Shown: positions 1 through 9,754, counted from the first letter of the stretch. The stretch is 64,000 nucleotides of DNA from Rhodovulum visakhapatnamense (GCF_004365965.1 NZ_SOEB01000008.1:1-64000); one strand, 5' to 3'. Notes: generated by a model not told the origin, from the letters alone. Translations and numbers: made by a program.

Positions 1-158
1 CGAGGCGCATCGCACCAGCGCAACCCATTGCGATTGATGAAGATTATTCCGCTCAACACGCGCCGATCATCGACCCGCGGCTTGCCATGGCTCTTTGGAA
101 AGAACGGCTTCAACCGCTCCATCTGCTCGTCGGTCAGCCAGAAAAGGTTGCTCATCAT
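1..158 (-). CDS. IS5-family transposase, N-terminal fragment (cut by window edge)
   Basis: The minus strand encodes about 52 residues beginning MMSNLFWLTDEQMERLKPFF, followed by the DDRRVLSGIIF and NRNGLRWCD motifs typical of the N-terminal part of IS5-group transposases. The first catalytic Asp of the DDE domain lies further in and is outside the window, so it is not known whether the gene is intact. Two consecutive ATG codons (158 and 155) could each be the start. Codon use is less GC-biased than in neighbouring chromosomal genes, as expected for a mobile element. Confidence 0.85.
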   Translation of the reverse strand, partial: MMSNLFWLTDEQMERLKPFFPKSHGKPRVDDRRVLSGIIFINRNGLRWCDAP

Positions 159-230
159 CACCCACCGTCAGTCCGAGAGCTTGAATCATTCAGCCGTAGC
201 GGTTTCAAGCAGATCAATGGGTCCTGAGCC
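1..230 (-). mobile_element. IS5-family insertion sequence, one end only
   Basis: This is the outer end of an insertion sequence that runs off the left edge of the window. It holds the first codons of an IS5-type transposase on the minus strand plus about 70 bases of non-coding end. The exact terminus is not certain. I place it near 218-233, where the string GGTCCTGAGCC meets a CTAG that could be part of the target duplication. The element abuts the promoter region of the regulator at 274, so it may affect that gene's expression. The other end is not in the window. Confidence 0.7.
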
Positions 231-273
231 TAGGTTCAATTCCACAATTTCATTCCGAAACGAGGAGCGGCTC

Positions 274-1050
274 ATGCGCGAAGAGGACGGTCCGCCGCCA
301 GGGGTGGAGGGAAATACCGGCCTCTCGGCAAAGCCGGGCACATCCACCGGCGCTGCGGCGCCCAGATCCGTCGGCGCCCCCTCGGGGCTGTCGGCCGTCG
401 AGGATCTGGCCGAAAAGCTGCGCGCTCTGATCGCGTCGGAGGGCCTCAGGGTGGGCGACAGCCTGCCGACCGAGCGCGAACTTTGCGACCGGTTCCGGGC
501 CAGCCGCAACACCGTGCGCGAGGCGATGCGCATTCTCAAGGCCTATGGCATCGTCACCGTCCGCCCCAAGGTCGGGGCCACCATCGTCGACGACCGCATG
601 GAACGCGCGCTGGAGCTTTTTTCCTTCAACACGCTCGAGGTCTCGCGCAAGACCTTTTCCGACATCCAGGGCTTTCGCGGTCTGCTCGAGATCGCCAGCG
701 TCGATCTGATCTTCGACCGTGTCGCCCGCGCCGACATTGCCGAGCTGCGGGAAATCAACGAACGGCTGCGCGGGGCCGCCAGTTGCGACGAGGCCGCCGA
801 GATCGACTTTCGCCTGCACACGCGGCTGATCGCGGTGATGGGCAACAAGGCGATCCTCGACGTCTACAAGATCATGAAGCCGGTGATCCTGCGGATCATG
901 GCGACCGGAAAGACCCAGCAGATATACGCCACCGAGACGCTTGGCGAACATGCCACCATCCTCGACGCGCTGGAGGCCCGCGACCGGCTCGCCTACCAGT
1001 ACCGCATGCGCGCGCATCTGCAGGCGGGGGGGGGGAATTTCGACCCCTGA
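274..1050 (+). CDS. GntR/FadR-subfamily transcriptional regulator
   Basis: A 258-residue DNA-binding regulator. After a poorly conserved, Pro/Gly-rich leader, residues about 40-105 form the GntR winged helix (GDSLPTERELCDRF and NTVREAMRILKAYG motifs). Residues about 120-250 form the helical FCD ligand domain, which keeps the family's acidic and His metal-ligand positions (DFRLH, GEH and the late MRAH). I start at the ATG at 274 because GAGGAGCGG lies just upstream. The open frame further left only reads through the insertion-sequence end. Such regulators usually respond to a sugar acid or other metabolite of an adjacent operon, here the decayed sugar transporter and SMP-30 lactonase. A run of ten G lies 15 bases before the stop, so the C-terminus depends on an exact base count. 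Confidence 0.85.
   Translation: MREEDGPPPGVEGNTGLSAKPGTSTGAAAPRSVGAPSGLSAVEDLAEKLRALIASEGLRVGDSLPTERELCDRFRASRNTVREAMRILKAYGIVTVRPKVGATIVDDRMERALELFSFNTLEVSRKTFSDIQGFRGLLEIASVDLIFDRVARADIAELREINERLRGAASCDEAAEIDFRLHTRLIAVMGNKAILDVYKIMKPVILRIMATGKTQQIYATETLGEHATILDALEARDRLAYQYRMRAHLQAGGGNFDP
1026..1035 (+). repeat. Homopolymer tract of ten G inside the regulator gene
   Basis: Ten consecutive G residues occur within the last codons of the FadR-type gene. A change of one base would replace the last few residues and move the stop. Such tracts are prone to slippage during replication and to sequencing error. Confidence 0.9.
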
Positions 1051-1249
1051 GCGGGTTCTGCCGGGCCCCGATAGGCGCGGCGCAGAACGCGACCGGCGGC
1101 CCAATGGGGGGCCCGATGGGGGCGCCGGGCGGAACGACCGGCCGGGCCGGACGGGACTTGGACCAGAACCGCCCGTGACCGACACCGGAACGAGGCGGCC
1201 CGGCAACAACGGCAAGAAGGCGCGCGAAAGAGCTCCGAGGGAGGACGAC

Positions 1250-2383
1250 ATAAAGGCTGTTCGCCTGATCGCCCCCGCGCTGGCGGGGGGCCTTCTGTCA
1301 TCGGGTCTGGCTCTGGCCGGTCCGCAAGGCGTACCCGGACCGGGCGCGGACCCGGACTGTCTTGCGTCCCGGAGCGCGGGCACCGGCTATCTGCAATGGC
1401 CCCCGCGCGAGGGACCCTGCCGGATCGCCATCGTCAACGGCTTTGTCGGCAATGGCTGGCGCATCCAGATGATCAAGACCGCCAAGGCCTTCGCCCAAGC
1501 CCCCTCGATCCGCGACCGGATCGCCGAATTCAAGGTGGTCTCGACCGGCACCGACGCCGCCGTGCAACTGGGCGCGATCGAGGACGTCATCAATCAGGCC
1601 TATGACGCCATCGTCGCCATCGCGGTGGCGCCCGACGGCTTCGACCGGGTGATCCGGCTGGCGGACCGCAACGACGTGGTGCTGGTGCCCTTCGACAATG
1701 TGCGCGACACCGACAGGGTGATGCAGGTCAACGAGGACCAGCTGGCGATGGGCCGGACCTGGGCAGGCTTCGTGCTGGATCAGCTGAAGGCCGAGGGCAA
1801 GACCTCGGGCCGCATCCTCGAGATGCGCGGGCTGCCCGGCGACCCGGTCGACCGCGACCGCTCGCCGGGCATCGGCCAGCTGCTCGACGAGCCGGGCGGC
1901 GGCGGGCAGCGGGTCTCGGCGGTGGGCAAATGGGATGACGGCGCGGCGCAGAAGGTGTTGGCCGACGCCATCGCGGTGCATCTATTTCGACGCCATCCTC
2001 GCCCAGGGCGGCACCACCGGCGTGGTGCAGGCGATGCTCGCTTCCGGCCATCCGATGGTGCCGGTGGCGGGCGAATCCGAAAACGGCTTTCGCAAGCTCG
2101 TCGCTCAGCATGCCGACGAGGGCCTGAGGGGCATCTCGATCGGCCAGTCGCCGGGTCTGGTGGCCATCGCGATGAAGGCCGCGATTTCGGCGCTCGAGGG
2201 CAATCCGGTGCCGCAACTGATTTCGGTGCCGCTGCCCGTGGCGACCTACGACCAGTTGCAGGATGGCGTGAACGACTGGAAGATCTGCCCGACACCTTCT
2301 TCACCGTGAACGAGTGTCCGCCCTGCGGGGTGAATATCACCGGGCCTGCGATCGTGGCACAAAGCGAGGCCGACACCAACTGA
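1250..2383 (+). pseudogene. Sugar ABC transporter periplasmic binding protein, broken (no ATG, two frameshifts)
   Basis: The conceptual product is a ribose-class (Peripla_BP_4) binding protein: a hydrophobic signal segment (VRLIAPALAGGLLSSG), then CRIAIVNGFVGNGWR at the start of the mature domain, and QGGTTGVVQAMLASGHPMVP plus SENGFRK later. Reading must change frame near 1980, where DAIAVH should continue into YFDAILAQGG, and back again near 2281, where NDWK should continue into DLPDTFFTVNECPPCG. The expected start, well spaced after GGGAGGACGAC, reads ATA at 1250-1252 where an ATG would be expected. Downstream are remnants of its ATPase and permease partners. Three separate lesions argue for a true pseudogene; sequencing error is the alternative for any single one. 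Confidence 0.75.
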
Positions 2384-2481
2384 CCGTCTACGGGTCCTCT
2401 GCCGCCTCAGGGAAGGAGGGCAGAGGACCTGCCCCTGCCCCGCCGCGTCGGAGTTTCCGCCTCATGCCCCCCACAGACCCC

Positions 2482-2600
2482 ATGATCCGGCTGTCCCGCG
2501 TCTCGAAGGCCTTTGCCGGGACGCAGGCGCTGGAGGCGGTCGATTTCGCCTGCGAGGCGGGGCCGATCCATGCCCTCTCGGCGAGAACGGGGCATGGCAA
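2482..2600 (+). pseudogene. Sugar ABC transporter ATPase, N-terminal remnant
   Basis: Residues MIRLSRVSKAFAGTQALEAV and the following DFACEAGPIHAL are the first strand region of a sugar-importer ATPase (family pattern: VSKxFxGxxAL...GEIHALxGENGAGKST). After about 32 codons the frame degrades; in another frame GENGA can still be read, then the Walker A Lys/Ser-Thr is gone and sequence passes directly into the permease gene. Everything downstream of Walker A in a roughly 500-residue protein is missing, so no functional ATPase is made here. An in-frame ATG at 2464 is an alternative start. Confidence 0.75.
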
Positions 2601-3553
2601 TGGCGTTATCCCAGCTTTCCCCCGAGACCCGGCCGGTGCTGATCGCCTCGGGCTTCGTGCCGGCGATCCTGGTGCTCGGTGCGGCCTGCGCGCTGGCCAC
2701 GGCGGGCACCGCACCCTTGCCGATGCCGGGCTATCTGCTGCAGAAATTGCGGACCGGTGCCTTTCTGGGGATCGTGGCAACAGGGATGATGATGGTGATC
2801 CTGCCGGGTCATATCGACCTGCCGGTGCCCTGGACAATGACCGCCGCGACGATGGTCGCAACCGCGGTCGGCGGCCCCAGGGCGATCCCGGCCGGGCTGG
2901 CGGTCGGGCTGGCCGCGGGGCCTTTCAACGGGCTCGGCGTCTCGGTGCTGCGGATCCCCTCGATGATCTTCACGCTTGGCGTCGATTCCGTGCTGCGCGG
3001 GCTGATGGTGGCCCAGACCGGGGGCTTGGCGCCCCAGGACCGCGCCACCGACACGATGCGCCTGCTGGCCGCCGGAAAGCTCGCGGGCGTTCCGGCCGCG
3101 AGCTTCGTCTGGCTGGCGGTCTCGGTCGGGATCGCCGTCCTGCTGCGCCGCACCGCCTTCGGCCGCGAGATCCATGCCACCGGCACCTGCGAGGCCGCGG
3201 TCTATCTGGCGGGCATCCGCAGCCGCCGGGTGATCGTCGGCGCCTTCGCCGCGTCGGGGCTTTGCGCGGCGCTCGCAGGCGTGTTGCTGGCGGGCTGTTC
3301 GGCCAAGGCCTGTCAGGGCATCGGCACGCCGTTCCTGCCGCCCGCCATCGCCGCGGTCGTGATCGGCGGCACCCGCTTTCTGGGCGGTCAGGGCCGCTAT
3401 GCCGGCACCTTCGCCGGAGTGGTGCTGATCGTGCCTCTCAATTCCGTGCTGTCGATCATGCAGATGCCCGAAGCCGGGCGGCAGGTGATCCATGGCAGCG
3501 TCATCCTGTGCCTGCTGCTGGTCCATGGCCGCAGCGCGCATTCCCCCTCGTGA
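2594..3553 (+). CDS. Sugar ABC transporter permease (RbsC-type, BPD_transp_2 family)
   Basis: A 319-residue polytopic inner-membrane protein with the family landmarks GHIDLPVPWTM, NGLGVSVLRIPSMIFTLGV and AAVYLAGIRSRRV, followed by GGTRFLGGQGRYAGTFAGVV near the end. The length is normal for the family, so the permease may be intact. The chosen ATG lies at the junction with the ATPase remnant and may not be the original start; a second ATG follows two codons later. With the ATPase lost and the binding protein broken, the permease probably has no working partners unless they are encoded elsewhere. Six bases separate it from the SMP-30 gene, so the two were probably one operon. Confidence 0.75.
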   Translation: MAMALSQLSPETRPVLIASGFVPAILVLGAACALATAGTAPLPMPGYLLQKLRTGAFLGIVATGMMMVILPGHIDLPVPWTMTAATMVATAVGGPRAIPAGLAVGLAAGPFNGLGVSVLRIPSMIFTLGVDSVLRGLMVAQTGGLAPQDRATDTMRLLAAGKLAGVPAASFVWLAVSVGIAVLLRRTAFGREIHATGTCEAAVYLAGIRSRRVIVGAFAASGLCAALAGVLLAGCSAKACQGIGTPFLPPAIAAVVIGGTRFLGGQGRYAGTFAGVVLIVPLNSVLSIMQMPEAGRQVIHGSVILCLLLVHGRSAHSPS

Positions 3554-3559
3554 GGCCCC

Positions 3560-4471
3560 ATGACCGACACCGCCCCGCTTTACGACATCCGCGACGGCCG
3601 CTTTGCCCGGCTCATCCATCCCCATGCCCGGCTCGACCGGCTCTGGACCGGCGGGCGCTGGTGCGAGGGGCCTGCCTGGTTTCCGGCCGGGAAATACGCG
3701 ATCTGGTCCGACATCCCCAATGACCGCGTGATGCGCTGGGACGCGACCGACGGATCGGTTTCGGTTTTCGAATGCCCCGCGCAGAACCAGAACGGCCACG
3801 CGGTGGACCGCGAGGGACGCCTGATCCGCTGCGAACATCGCGGCCGCGCCGTGACCCGGATCGAGCCCGACGGGACGCGGACCGTACTGGCCGACCGGTA
3901 TCGCGGCCAGCGTTTGAATTCGCCCAATGACGTGACCGTGCATGCAGATGGGTCGGTCTGGTTCTCGGACCCGACCTACGGCATCGACAGCGACTATGAG
4001 GGCGTCGCGGCCAAAGGCGAGATCGGCGCCCAGAACGTCTACCGGATCGGCCCGGACGGTGCGCTCGAGGCTGTTATCGAGGATCTGCGGCAACCGAACG
4101 GGCTGGCCTTTTCGCCGGATGGCAGCGTGCTTTACGTGTCGGATACCGGCATCACCCATGACCCCGCCTGCCCGCCCGAGATCCACGCCTATCCGGTCCT
4201 GGCCGATGGCACCGGGGTCGGCGAGGGCGTGCCCTTCTGCCGCTGCGAAACCGGCGTCTTCGACGGCTTCCGGCTGGACCGGGCGGGAAACCTCTGGAGC
4301 TCGGCCGGGGACGGGGTGCATTGCTTCGCCCCCGACGGCACGATGCTGGGCCGGATCGCGGTGCCCGAGACGGTGGCCAATCTGTGCTTCATCGGCCCCG
4401 CCCGGAACCGTCTGCTGATCTGCGCCACCAGCTCGGTCTATGCGATCTACGTCAACGCGACCGGGCTTTGA
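3560..4471 (+). CDS. SMP-30/gluconolactonase family protein
   Basis: A 303-residue predicted six-bladed beta-propeller lactonase that would hydrolyse a sugar-acid lactone in the cytoplasm. The metal-binding pattern of the family is present: an early Glu in EGPAWF, Asn in NSPNDV, Asn in QPNGLAFSPDGSVLYVSD, and Asp in GVFDGFRLD. Its position behind a sugar ABC transporter and a FadR-type regulator suggests it once completed an aldose oxidation route for the imported sugar. Unlike the transporter genes it has no visible lesion. It converges on the DUF2339 gene, with 12 bases between the stops. Confidence 0.85.
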   Translation: MTDTAPLYDIRDGRFARLIHPHARLDRLWTGGRWCEGPAWFPAGKYAIWSDIPNDRVMRWDATDGSVSVFECPAQNQNGHAVDREGRLIRCEHRGRAVTRIEPDGTRTVLADRYRGQRLNSPNDVTVHADGSVWFSDPTYGIDSDYEGVAAKGEIGAQNVYRIGPDGALEAVIEDLRQPNGLAFSPDGSVLYVSDTGITHDPACPPEIHAYPVLADGTGVGEGVPFCRCETGVFDGFRLDRAGNLWSSAGDGVHCFAPDGTMLGRIAVPETVANLCFIGPARNRLLICATSSVYAIYVNATGL

Positions 4472-4483
4472 GCCGGCCCGGCC

Positions 4484-7213
4484 TCAGCCCTTCTCCCAGA
4501 TCCGGCTGACCGCGCGGTCGAGCCAGGCCAGCCCCGCCAGCGCCAGGCCCAGCCCGACGAAGGACGCGACCCGCACCAGTCCGGACAGCCCCGACATGTC
4601 GATCAGGAACACCTTGGCCACGGTCAGCCCGACCCCCGCCATGGCCAGCCGCCGCAGCATGTGCGAGCGCATCAGGACGGCCGCGACCAGCCCCAGACCC
4701 GAGGCCAGCAGCAGCGCCAGCGTATAGCTGTAAAGCTCGCCATCGCTGGGCCCCGGCAGCGACAACTCCGGCCCGCGCCAGAGCCGCCGGATTTCAAGCC
4801 AGCCCCAGAGGCCCAGCGCCCCCGCGGACAGCCCCGCCAGACCCGGCCGCAACAGCCGCGCGCCAGGCCGCCCCGGCTCGCCCAGCCAGCGCGCCCCCGC
4901 CGCCAGCACCAAGGCCAGCGGCCAGAGCGCCAGCGCGAGACTGTCGAACACCGGCGGCCCGGCGACGCGGCGACTGGCAAGGCCGGGGTCGAGAAGCTGT
5001 GCCAGATCGCTCAGCAGCAAGATGGACGCCGTCAGCGCCGAGAGGCTCAGGAGCGCCGCGAAGAGGATCCTCAGCGGGCGCAGCAGGCCCGGATCGTGCG
5101 GCAGCCGCCAGATCTGCGCCAGAACCGCCAGCGTCCAGACCGTGGCGGTCAGGCCCATGGCCCAATGGGTCTCGAACCCCTCGGGTCCGGCCCAGCGCCG
5201 CAGCATCACGGTGGCGGCGATGGCCGCCGTCGTCACCAGCGCGGAGTCGGCCAGCGCCCGCACCGCACCCCGGTCGGGCCGCGCCAGCACCCGCATCGCG
5301 GCAAAGGCGGCAAGCGGCCCCAGATGGGCCAGCGCCGCATCGAGCGGCCCCGCGACGTCGATGGCCCAGTCGACGCCCGGGTCGAACACCAGCCGGTAGC
5401 CGATCACCGCGGCCCCCAGCTGTGCAAGCCAGCCCAGAGGCCGCATCGGATGCCGCCGGTCGATGGCGACCGCTGCAACCGCCATTGCCGACAGCGCGAG
5501 GGTCAACGCCGTCTTGGTCAGCAGCAGGAACAGCGCCAGCCCGATCAGGATCAGCGCCGAGGCCGCGAAAAGCCCGGTCTCGAAGGCCCGGCCCTCGCCC
5601 CCCAGCGCCGAACGCCGCTCGGCCAGCAGCACCATCAGCGCCGCCCCGGCCATCACCGCCAGCGCCCAGGGGTAGGCGCCCGTCACCTCGGCGGGCGCCC
5701 AGAAGACCTCGAGGATCAGCAGCGTCGCCGGAAGCAGCACTGCCGCCCCCAGCGCCCAGAACCCGCGATGGTTTGGGCCGTCGGGCTCGGCCTGGCGGAG
5801 CCGCTGGAAGGCGATGACCGACAGGGCCGCGCCACCTGCCGCCAGCCACCAGACGGTCGTGGGCGCCGGGCTCTCGGGCATCCGGTCGATCCCGGCGCGA
5901 AAGGCGCGGTAAAGCGGGCCGTCGCCCGCCGCATGCAGCCCAAGCGCCAGAAGCGCCGCGCCCCCGGGCAGGATCGCCAGATCCTCGAAGGCGGGCGCCC
6001 GGGCCAGCCCCAGCACCGCCCCCGCGAAGAGCACCAGAAGCAGCGCAAAGCCGATGGCGGCCTCGGTCGGGCGCAGCGCATCCAGCACCAGCCAAAGCCC
6101 CGCCCCGCTGGCCAGCGCCAGTCCCGCCGCCGCAAGCCAGGTCGGAAAGGCGGGCCGCGCGCCGCCAAGGCCCTCGGTCACGGTCGGGCCATCGGCGCCG
6201 GGCCGCAGGCTGCGGGCCGGGATCAGCACCGCGCCCGCCGCCAGTGCCAGCGCCGCCAGCGCCAGCCCGCGTGCGTCGGGCGCATGGAACCACAAGAGCC
6301 CCAGCGCCCCTGCAGGCAGCGCCAGCGCCAGCCCCGACACCCAGGCCCAGCGCCGGAACGTGTCGATGCCCAGCCCGGCAAGCCCCACCATCGCGAAATA
6401 GGGGTAAAGCAGAACCGCCTTGTCCGAGGACCCGCCGACGAAGAAGGGCGCAGCCGTGGCGCCCAGAAGGCCGATGGCCGACAGCACCGGACCGTAAAGC
6501 CAGCCCAGCAGCATCGCCACCACCGAGACCACGGCCATGCCCGCGAGCGCCGGAACCGATCCGATCAGCCCGTAAAGCGCATGGGCCGACAGGATCGCGA
6601 TGAAGAGAACGACCGTGCCCGCGCCCGAGAAGGTCGAGGGCAGATGCCGCAGGTTCGGCGCCGCGGTGTCGCCATGGCGCCGCCGGATCGCCTCGCCGCC
6701 CGCGATCAGCGCGGCCCCCAACACCAGCGCCCCCAGCACCCGGAGCGGCGGGGTCAGCAGACCCTGCTCGACCCCGTATTGCACCATGAAGAGCCCGCCG
6801 AGGATCAGCGACAGCGCGGCCAGCGCCAGCGTCCAGTTTTCCCGCAGCCAGCCCGCCAGGCGGTCGGCCAATGTGGGCCCCTGCGGTTCGGGCGGCGCCG
6901 CCTGCGGCGGGGCCGAGACCGGCGAGGCCTGCTCGTCGTGCCGGGCCACGGGCGCCGTCAACGGCGCAGGACCGGGGTCGGGCTCGGGCGAAAGGGCCGC
7001 AGAGCGCTCGGTCTGCTCCGGCGGGGTCTGCTGCGGCGCATCCTGCCGCAGCGCCGCGACCTCCCGGACCAGTATCTCGACCTCCTTGACCAGTTGCTCC
7101 AGTCGGGTCCGCAGATCGGCATTTTCCGTGCGCAGCCCGAGATAGGCAATTATCAAAGCCGGCAGCCCGACCAGCACGAGAAGGCCGTAGATGCCCCCGA
7201 ACACGATCAACAT
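4484..7213 (-). CDS. DUF2339 large multi-pass membrane protein
   Basis: A 909-residue protein. A first hydrophobic helix (LIVFGGIYGLLVLVGLPAL) leads into a short coiled coil (about residues 27-50, LVKEVEILVREVAAL), then an acidic/proline-rich linker to about residue 115. The remaining 790 residues are a chain of Ala/Leu-rich membrane helices of the DUF2339 family. The function is not established. I start at the ATG at 7213 because the family begins just before the first helix; a TTG three codons upstream is an alternative. The minus-strand frame continues far upstream, but that part is antisense to tex and has no such features. Confidence 0.8.
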   Translation of the reverse strand: MLIVFGGIYGLLVLVGLPALIIAYLGLRTENADLRTRLEQLVKEVEILVREVAALRQDAPQQTPPEQTERSAALSPEPDPGPAPLTAPVARHDEQASPVSAPPQAAPPEPQGPTLADRLAGWLRENWTLALAALSLILGGLFMVQYGVEQGLLTPPLRVLGALVLGAALIAGGEAIRRRHGDTAAPNLRHLPSTFSGAGTVVLFIAILSAHALYGLIGSVPALAGMAVVSVVAMLLGWLYGPVLSAIGLLGATAAPFFVGGSSDKAVLLYPYFAMVGLAGLGIDTFRRWAWVSGLALALPAGALGLLWFHAPDARGLALAALALAAGAVLIPARSLRPGADGPTVTEGLGGARPAFPTWLAAAGLALASGAGLWLVLDALRPTEAAIGFALLLVLFAGAVLGLARAPAFEDLAILPGGAALLALGLHAAGDGPLYRAFRAGIDRMPESPAPTTVWWLAAGGAALSVIAFQRLRQAEPDGPNHRGFWALGAAVLLPATLLILEVFWAPAEVTGAYPWALAVMAGAALMVLLAERRSALGGEGRAFETGLFAASALILIGLALFLLLTKTALTLALSAMAVAAVAIDRRHPMRPLGWLAQLGAAVIGYRLVFDPGVDWAIDVAGPLDAALAHLGPLAAFAAMRVLARPDRGAVRALADSALVTTAAIAATVMLRRWAGPEGFETHWAMGLTATVWTLAVLAQIWRLPHDPGLLRPLRILFAALLSLSALTASILLLSDLAQLLDPGLASRRVAGPPVFDSLALALWPLALVLAAGARWLGEPGRPGARLLRPGLAGLSAGALGLWGWLEIRRLWRGPELSLPGPSDGELYSYTLALLLASGLGLVAAVLMRSHMLRRLAMAGVGLTVAKVFLIDMSGLSGLVRVASFVGLGLALAGLAWLDRAVSRIWEKG

Positions 7214-7366
7214 GATTTCCAAGATGCTCTTCCCTTCGCCGTCCGGGCCGCAGTCTCGCGATCGGCATCGTCCTGCGCAAGGCCCCGAACCGGCGGGATT
7301 CCGCCGCTTGGCTGCGGACGCCCGACAGGCTAGGCTGTCGCCCCCTGACCCAGACTTCGGACCGCC

Positions 7367-9754
7367 ATGACCGCCGATCTTGCCCCCCGCATCGCCCGCA
7401 CCATCGCCACCGAAATCGGCGCCCAGCCGCATCAGGTCGCCGCCGCGGTCGAGCTGCTTGACGGCGGCGCGACCGTTCCCTTCGTCGCCCGCTACCGGAA
7501 AGAGGCGACCGGCGGGCTCGACGACACCCAGCTGCGCGATCTGGCCGAACGGCTGACCTATCTGCGCGAGCTCGAGGCGCGGCGGGCGACGATCCTCGAG
7601 TCGGTGCGCGAGCAGGGCAAGCTGACTGAGGCGCTCGAGGCCGAGATCCGGAAGGCCGAGACCAAGGCGGTGCTGGAAGACCTTTACCTGCCCTACAAGC
7701 CCAAGCGCCGGACCCGCGCGATGATCGCCCGCGAAAACGGGCTCGGCCCGCTGACCGAGGCGATCCTTGGCGACCGCGCCGCCGCCCCCGAGGCGCTGGC
7801 CGAGGGCTATCTTTCCGAGGCCGTGCCCGACGTGAAGGCGGCGCTGGCGGGCGCGCGCGACATCCTTGCCGAGGGGCTTTCCGAGAATGCCGACCTGATC
7901 GGGCGGCTGCGCAGCTTCCTGCAGGACAGCGCGCTGGTGACGGCGAAGGTGGTCGAGGGGCAGGAACAGGCGGGGGCCAAGTTTTCGGACTATTTCGACC
8001 ATCGCGAGCCCTGGGCCACGATGCCGAGCCACCGGGCGCTGGCGATCATGCGCGGCTCGAAAGAGGGCGTGCTGACGGTCGATATCGGCCCCGAGCCCGA
8101 AGAGGGGCTGCCCCGGGTGCAGGCCATGGTGGCGGGCGCGCTCGATGTGCGGGGCGAGGGCCCCGGCGACCGCTGGCTGCGCGACGCGGCGGGCTGGACC
8201 TGGCGCACCAAGCTGAGCCTGTCGATGATGCTGGACCTGATGGGCGATCTCAGGACCCGCGCCCAGGACGAGGCGATCCGGGTCTTTGCCCGAAATCTCA
8301 AGGACCTGCTGCTGGCAGCACCTGCCGGGGCCAAGGTCACGATGGGGATCGACCCCGGCATCCGCACGGGCTGCAAGGTGGCGGTCGTCGATGCGACCGG
8401 CAAGCTGCTGGACACCGCCACGATCTATCCCTTCCAGCCGAAGAACGACCTTCGGGGCGCACAGGCGACGCTGGCCACGCTGATCCGCAAGCATGGGGTC
8501 GATCTGATCGCCATCGGCAACGGCACCGCGAGCCGCGAAAGCGAACGGATGGTGGCCGAGCTGCTGGGCGACCTGCCCGCGCCGAAACCGAAGAAGGTGA
8601 TTGTCAGCGAGGCGGGCGCCTCGGTCTATTCGGCCTCGGAACTGGCGGCGAAGGAATTTCCCGGGCTCGACGTGTCGCTGCGGGGGGCCGTCTCGATCGC
8701 GCGGCGGCTGCAGGACCCGCTGGCGGAACTGGTCAAGATCGAACCCAAGGCCATCGGCGTCGGCCAGTACCAGCACGATGTCGACCAGCACCGGCTGGCC
8801 CGCGCGCTGGACGGTGTGGTCGAGGATGCGGTGAACGCGGTCGGCGTCGATCTGAACATGGCCTCGGCCTCGCTGCTGGCGCGGGTCTCGGGGCTCGGGG
8901 GCTCTCTGGCAGAGGCCATCGTCGCCCATCGCGACGCGAACGGCGCGTTCTCGAAACGCAAGGACCTGCTGAAGGTCGCGCGTCTCGGGCCCCGCGCCTT
9001 CGAGCAATGCGCGGGCTTCCTCAGGATCACCGGCGGCGACGAGCCGCTTGACGCCTCGGCCGTCCACCCCGAGGCCTATGACGTCGCGCGCCGGATCGTG
9101 ACCGCCTGCGGGCGCGATCTGCGCGCGGTGATGGGCGACGAGGCCCGGCTGGGTACGCTTGACCCGATGGCGTTCGTCGACGACCGGTTCGGCCTGCCGA
9201 CCGTCAAGGACATCCTGTCGGAACTGGCCAAGCCCGGGCGCGACCCGCGGCCCGAATTCGTGACGGCAAGCTTTGCCGACGGCATCGAGGAGATCACCGA
9301 CCTGCGCCCCGGCATGCTGCTGGAAGGCACGGTGACCAACGTCGCGGCCTTCGGGGCCTTCGTCGATATCGGCGTGCATCAGGACGGGCTCGTCCATGTC
9401 TCGCAACTGGCCGACCGTTTCGTGAAGGACCCGCATGAGGTCGTGAAGGCGGGCGATGTGGTGAAGGTCCGGGTGGTCGAGGTCGACGTGCCCCGCAAGC
9501 GGATCGGGCTGTCAATGCGCAAGGAGGGCGGGGCCGAGGCCCCCCCCCGCGACGGCGCGCGCGGTTCGGCGGGCAAGGGGCCGGGACGCGGCGCGGGTCC
9601 GAAAGGCCCAGGCAAGGGAGCTGGCAAGGGATCTGGCAAAGGCCCCGGGAACGGTCCGTCGCGGCACGCCTCGGGGCCCGCCGGCGGCAAGGCCCGGGAC
9701 GACGCGCCCGGCGCCCTTGGCGCGGCGCTGCTGGACGCGATGAAGCGCCGCTAG
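7367..9754 (+). CDS. tex: Tex-family RNA-binding transcription accessory protein
   Basis: A 795-residue protein. The helical Tex N-terminal domain occupies about residues 1-320 ([17 protein letters not shown] is diagnostic). An RNase H-like YqgF domain starts near 325 ([17 protein letters not shown]). Helix-hairpin-helix repeats lie around 500-560 ([19 protein letters not shown]), and an S1 RNA-binding domain at about 645-715 ([18 protein letters not shown]). Known homologues bind RNA and the elongating polymerase. The last 80 residues are an unusual Gly/Lys/Pro repeat tail (GKGPG-type units) that adds a basic, probably disordered extension to the usual family end. Confidence 0.95.
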   Translation: MTADLAPRIARTIATEIGAQPHQVAAAVELLDGGATVPFVARYRKEATGGLDDTQLRDLAERLTYLRELEARRATILESVREQGKLTEALEAEIRKAETKAVLEDLYLPYKPKRRTRAMIARENGLGPLTEAILGDRAAAPEALAEGYLSEAVPDVKAALAGARDILAEGLSENADLIGRLRSFLQDSALVTAKVVEGQEQAGAKFSDYFDHREPWATMPSHRALAIMRGSKEGVLTVDIGPEPEEGLPRVQAMVAGALDVRGEGPGDRWLRDAAGWTWRTKLSLSMMLDLMGDLRTRAQDEAIRVFARNLKDLLLAAPAGAKVTMGIDPGIRTGCKVAVVDATGKLLDTATIYPFQPKNDLRGAQATLATLIRKHGVDLIAIGNGTASRESERMVAELLGDLPAPKPKKVIVSEAGASVYSASELAAKEFPGLDVSLRGAVSIARRLQDPLAELVKIEPKAIGVGQYQHDVDQHRLARALDGVVEDAVNAVGVDLNMASASLLARVSGLGGSLAEAIVAHRDANGAFSKRKDLLKVARLGPRAFEQCAGFLRITGGDEPLDASAVHPEAYDVARRIVTACGRDLRAVMGDEARLGTLDPMAFVDDRFGLPTVKDILSELAKPGRDPRPEFVTASFADGIEEITDLRPGMLLEGTVTNVAAFGAFVDIGVHQDGLVHVSQLADRFVKDPHEVVKAGDVVKVRVVEVDVPRKRIGLSMRKEGGAEAPPRDGARGSAGKGPGRGAGPKGPGKGAGKGSGKGPGNGPSRHASGPAGGKARDDAPGALGAALLDAMKRR

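Noticed and set aside
28-273. In-frame extension of the FadR-type regulator to position 28
   Set aside because: These codons are antisense to the IS5 transposase start and its non-coding end; a ribosome-binding site and ATG at 274 fit better.
2606-4321. 571-codon minus-strand open frame
   Set aside because: It is antisense to the permease and SMP-30 genes, which have strong family motifs; the minus-strand product has none.
4661-7333. 890-codon plus-strand open frame opposite the DUF2339 gene
   Set aside because: Gln/Arg/Pro-rich composition without structure is typical of antisense reading of an Ala/Leu-rich membrane protein in high-GC DNA.
7214-9436. Minus-strand open frame that extends the DUF2339 gene far upstream across tex
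   Set aside because: It is antisense to the clearly coding tex gene, has no recognisable sequence, and DUF2339 proteins begin just before the first helix at 7213.
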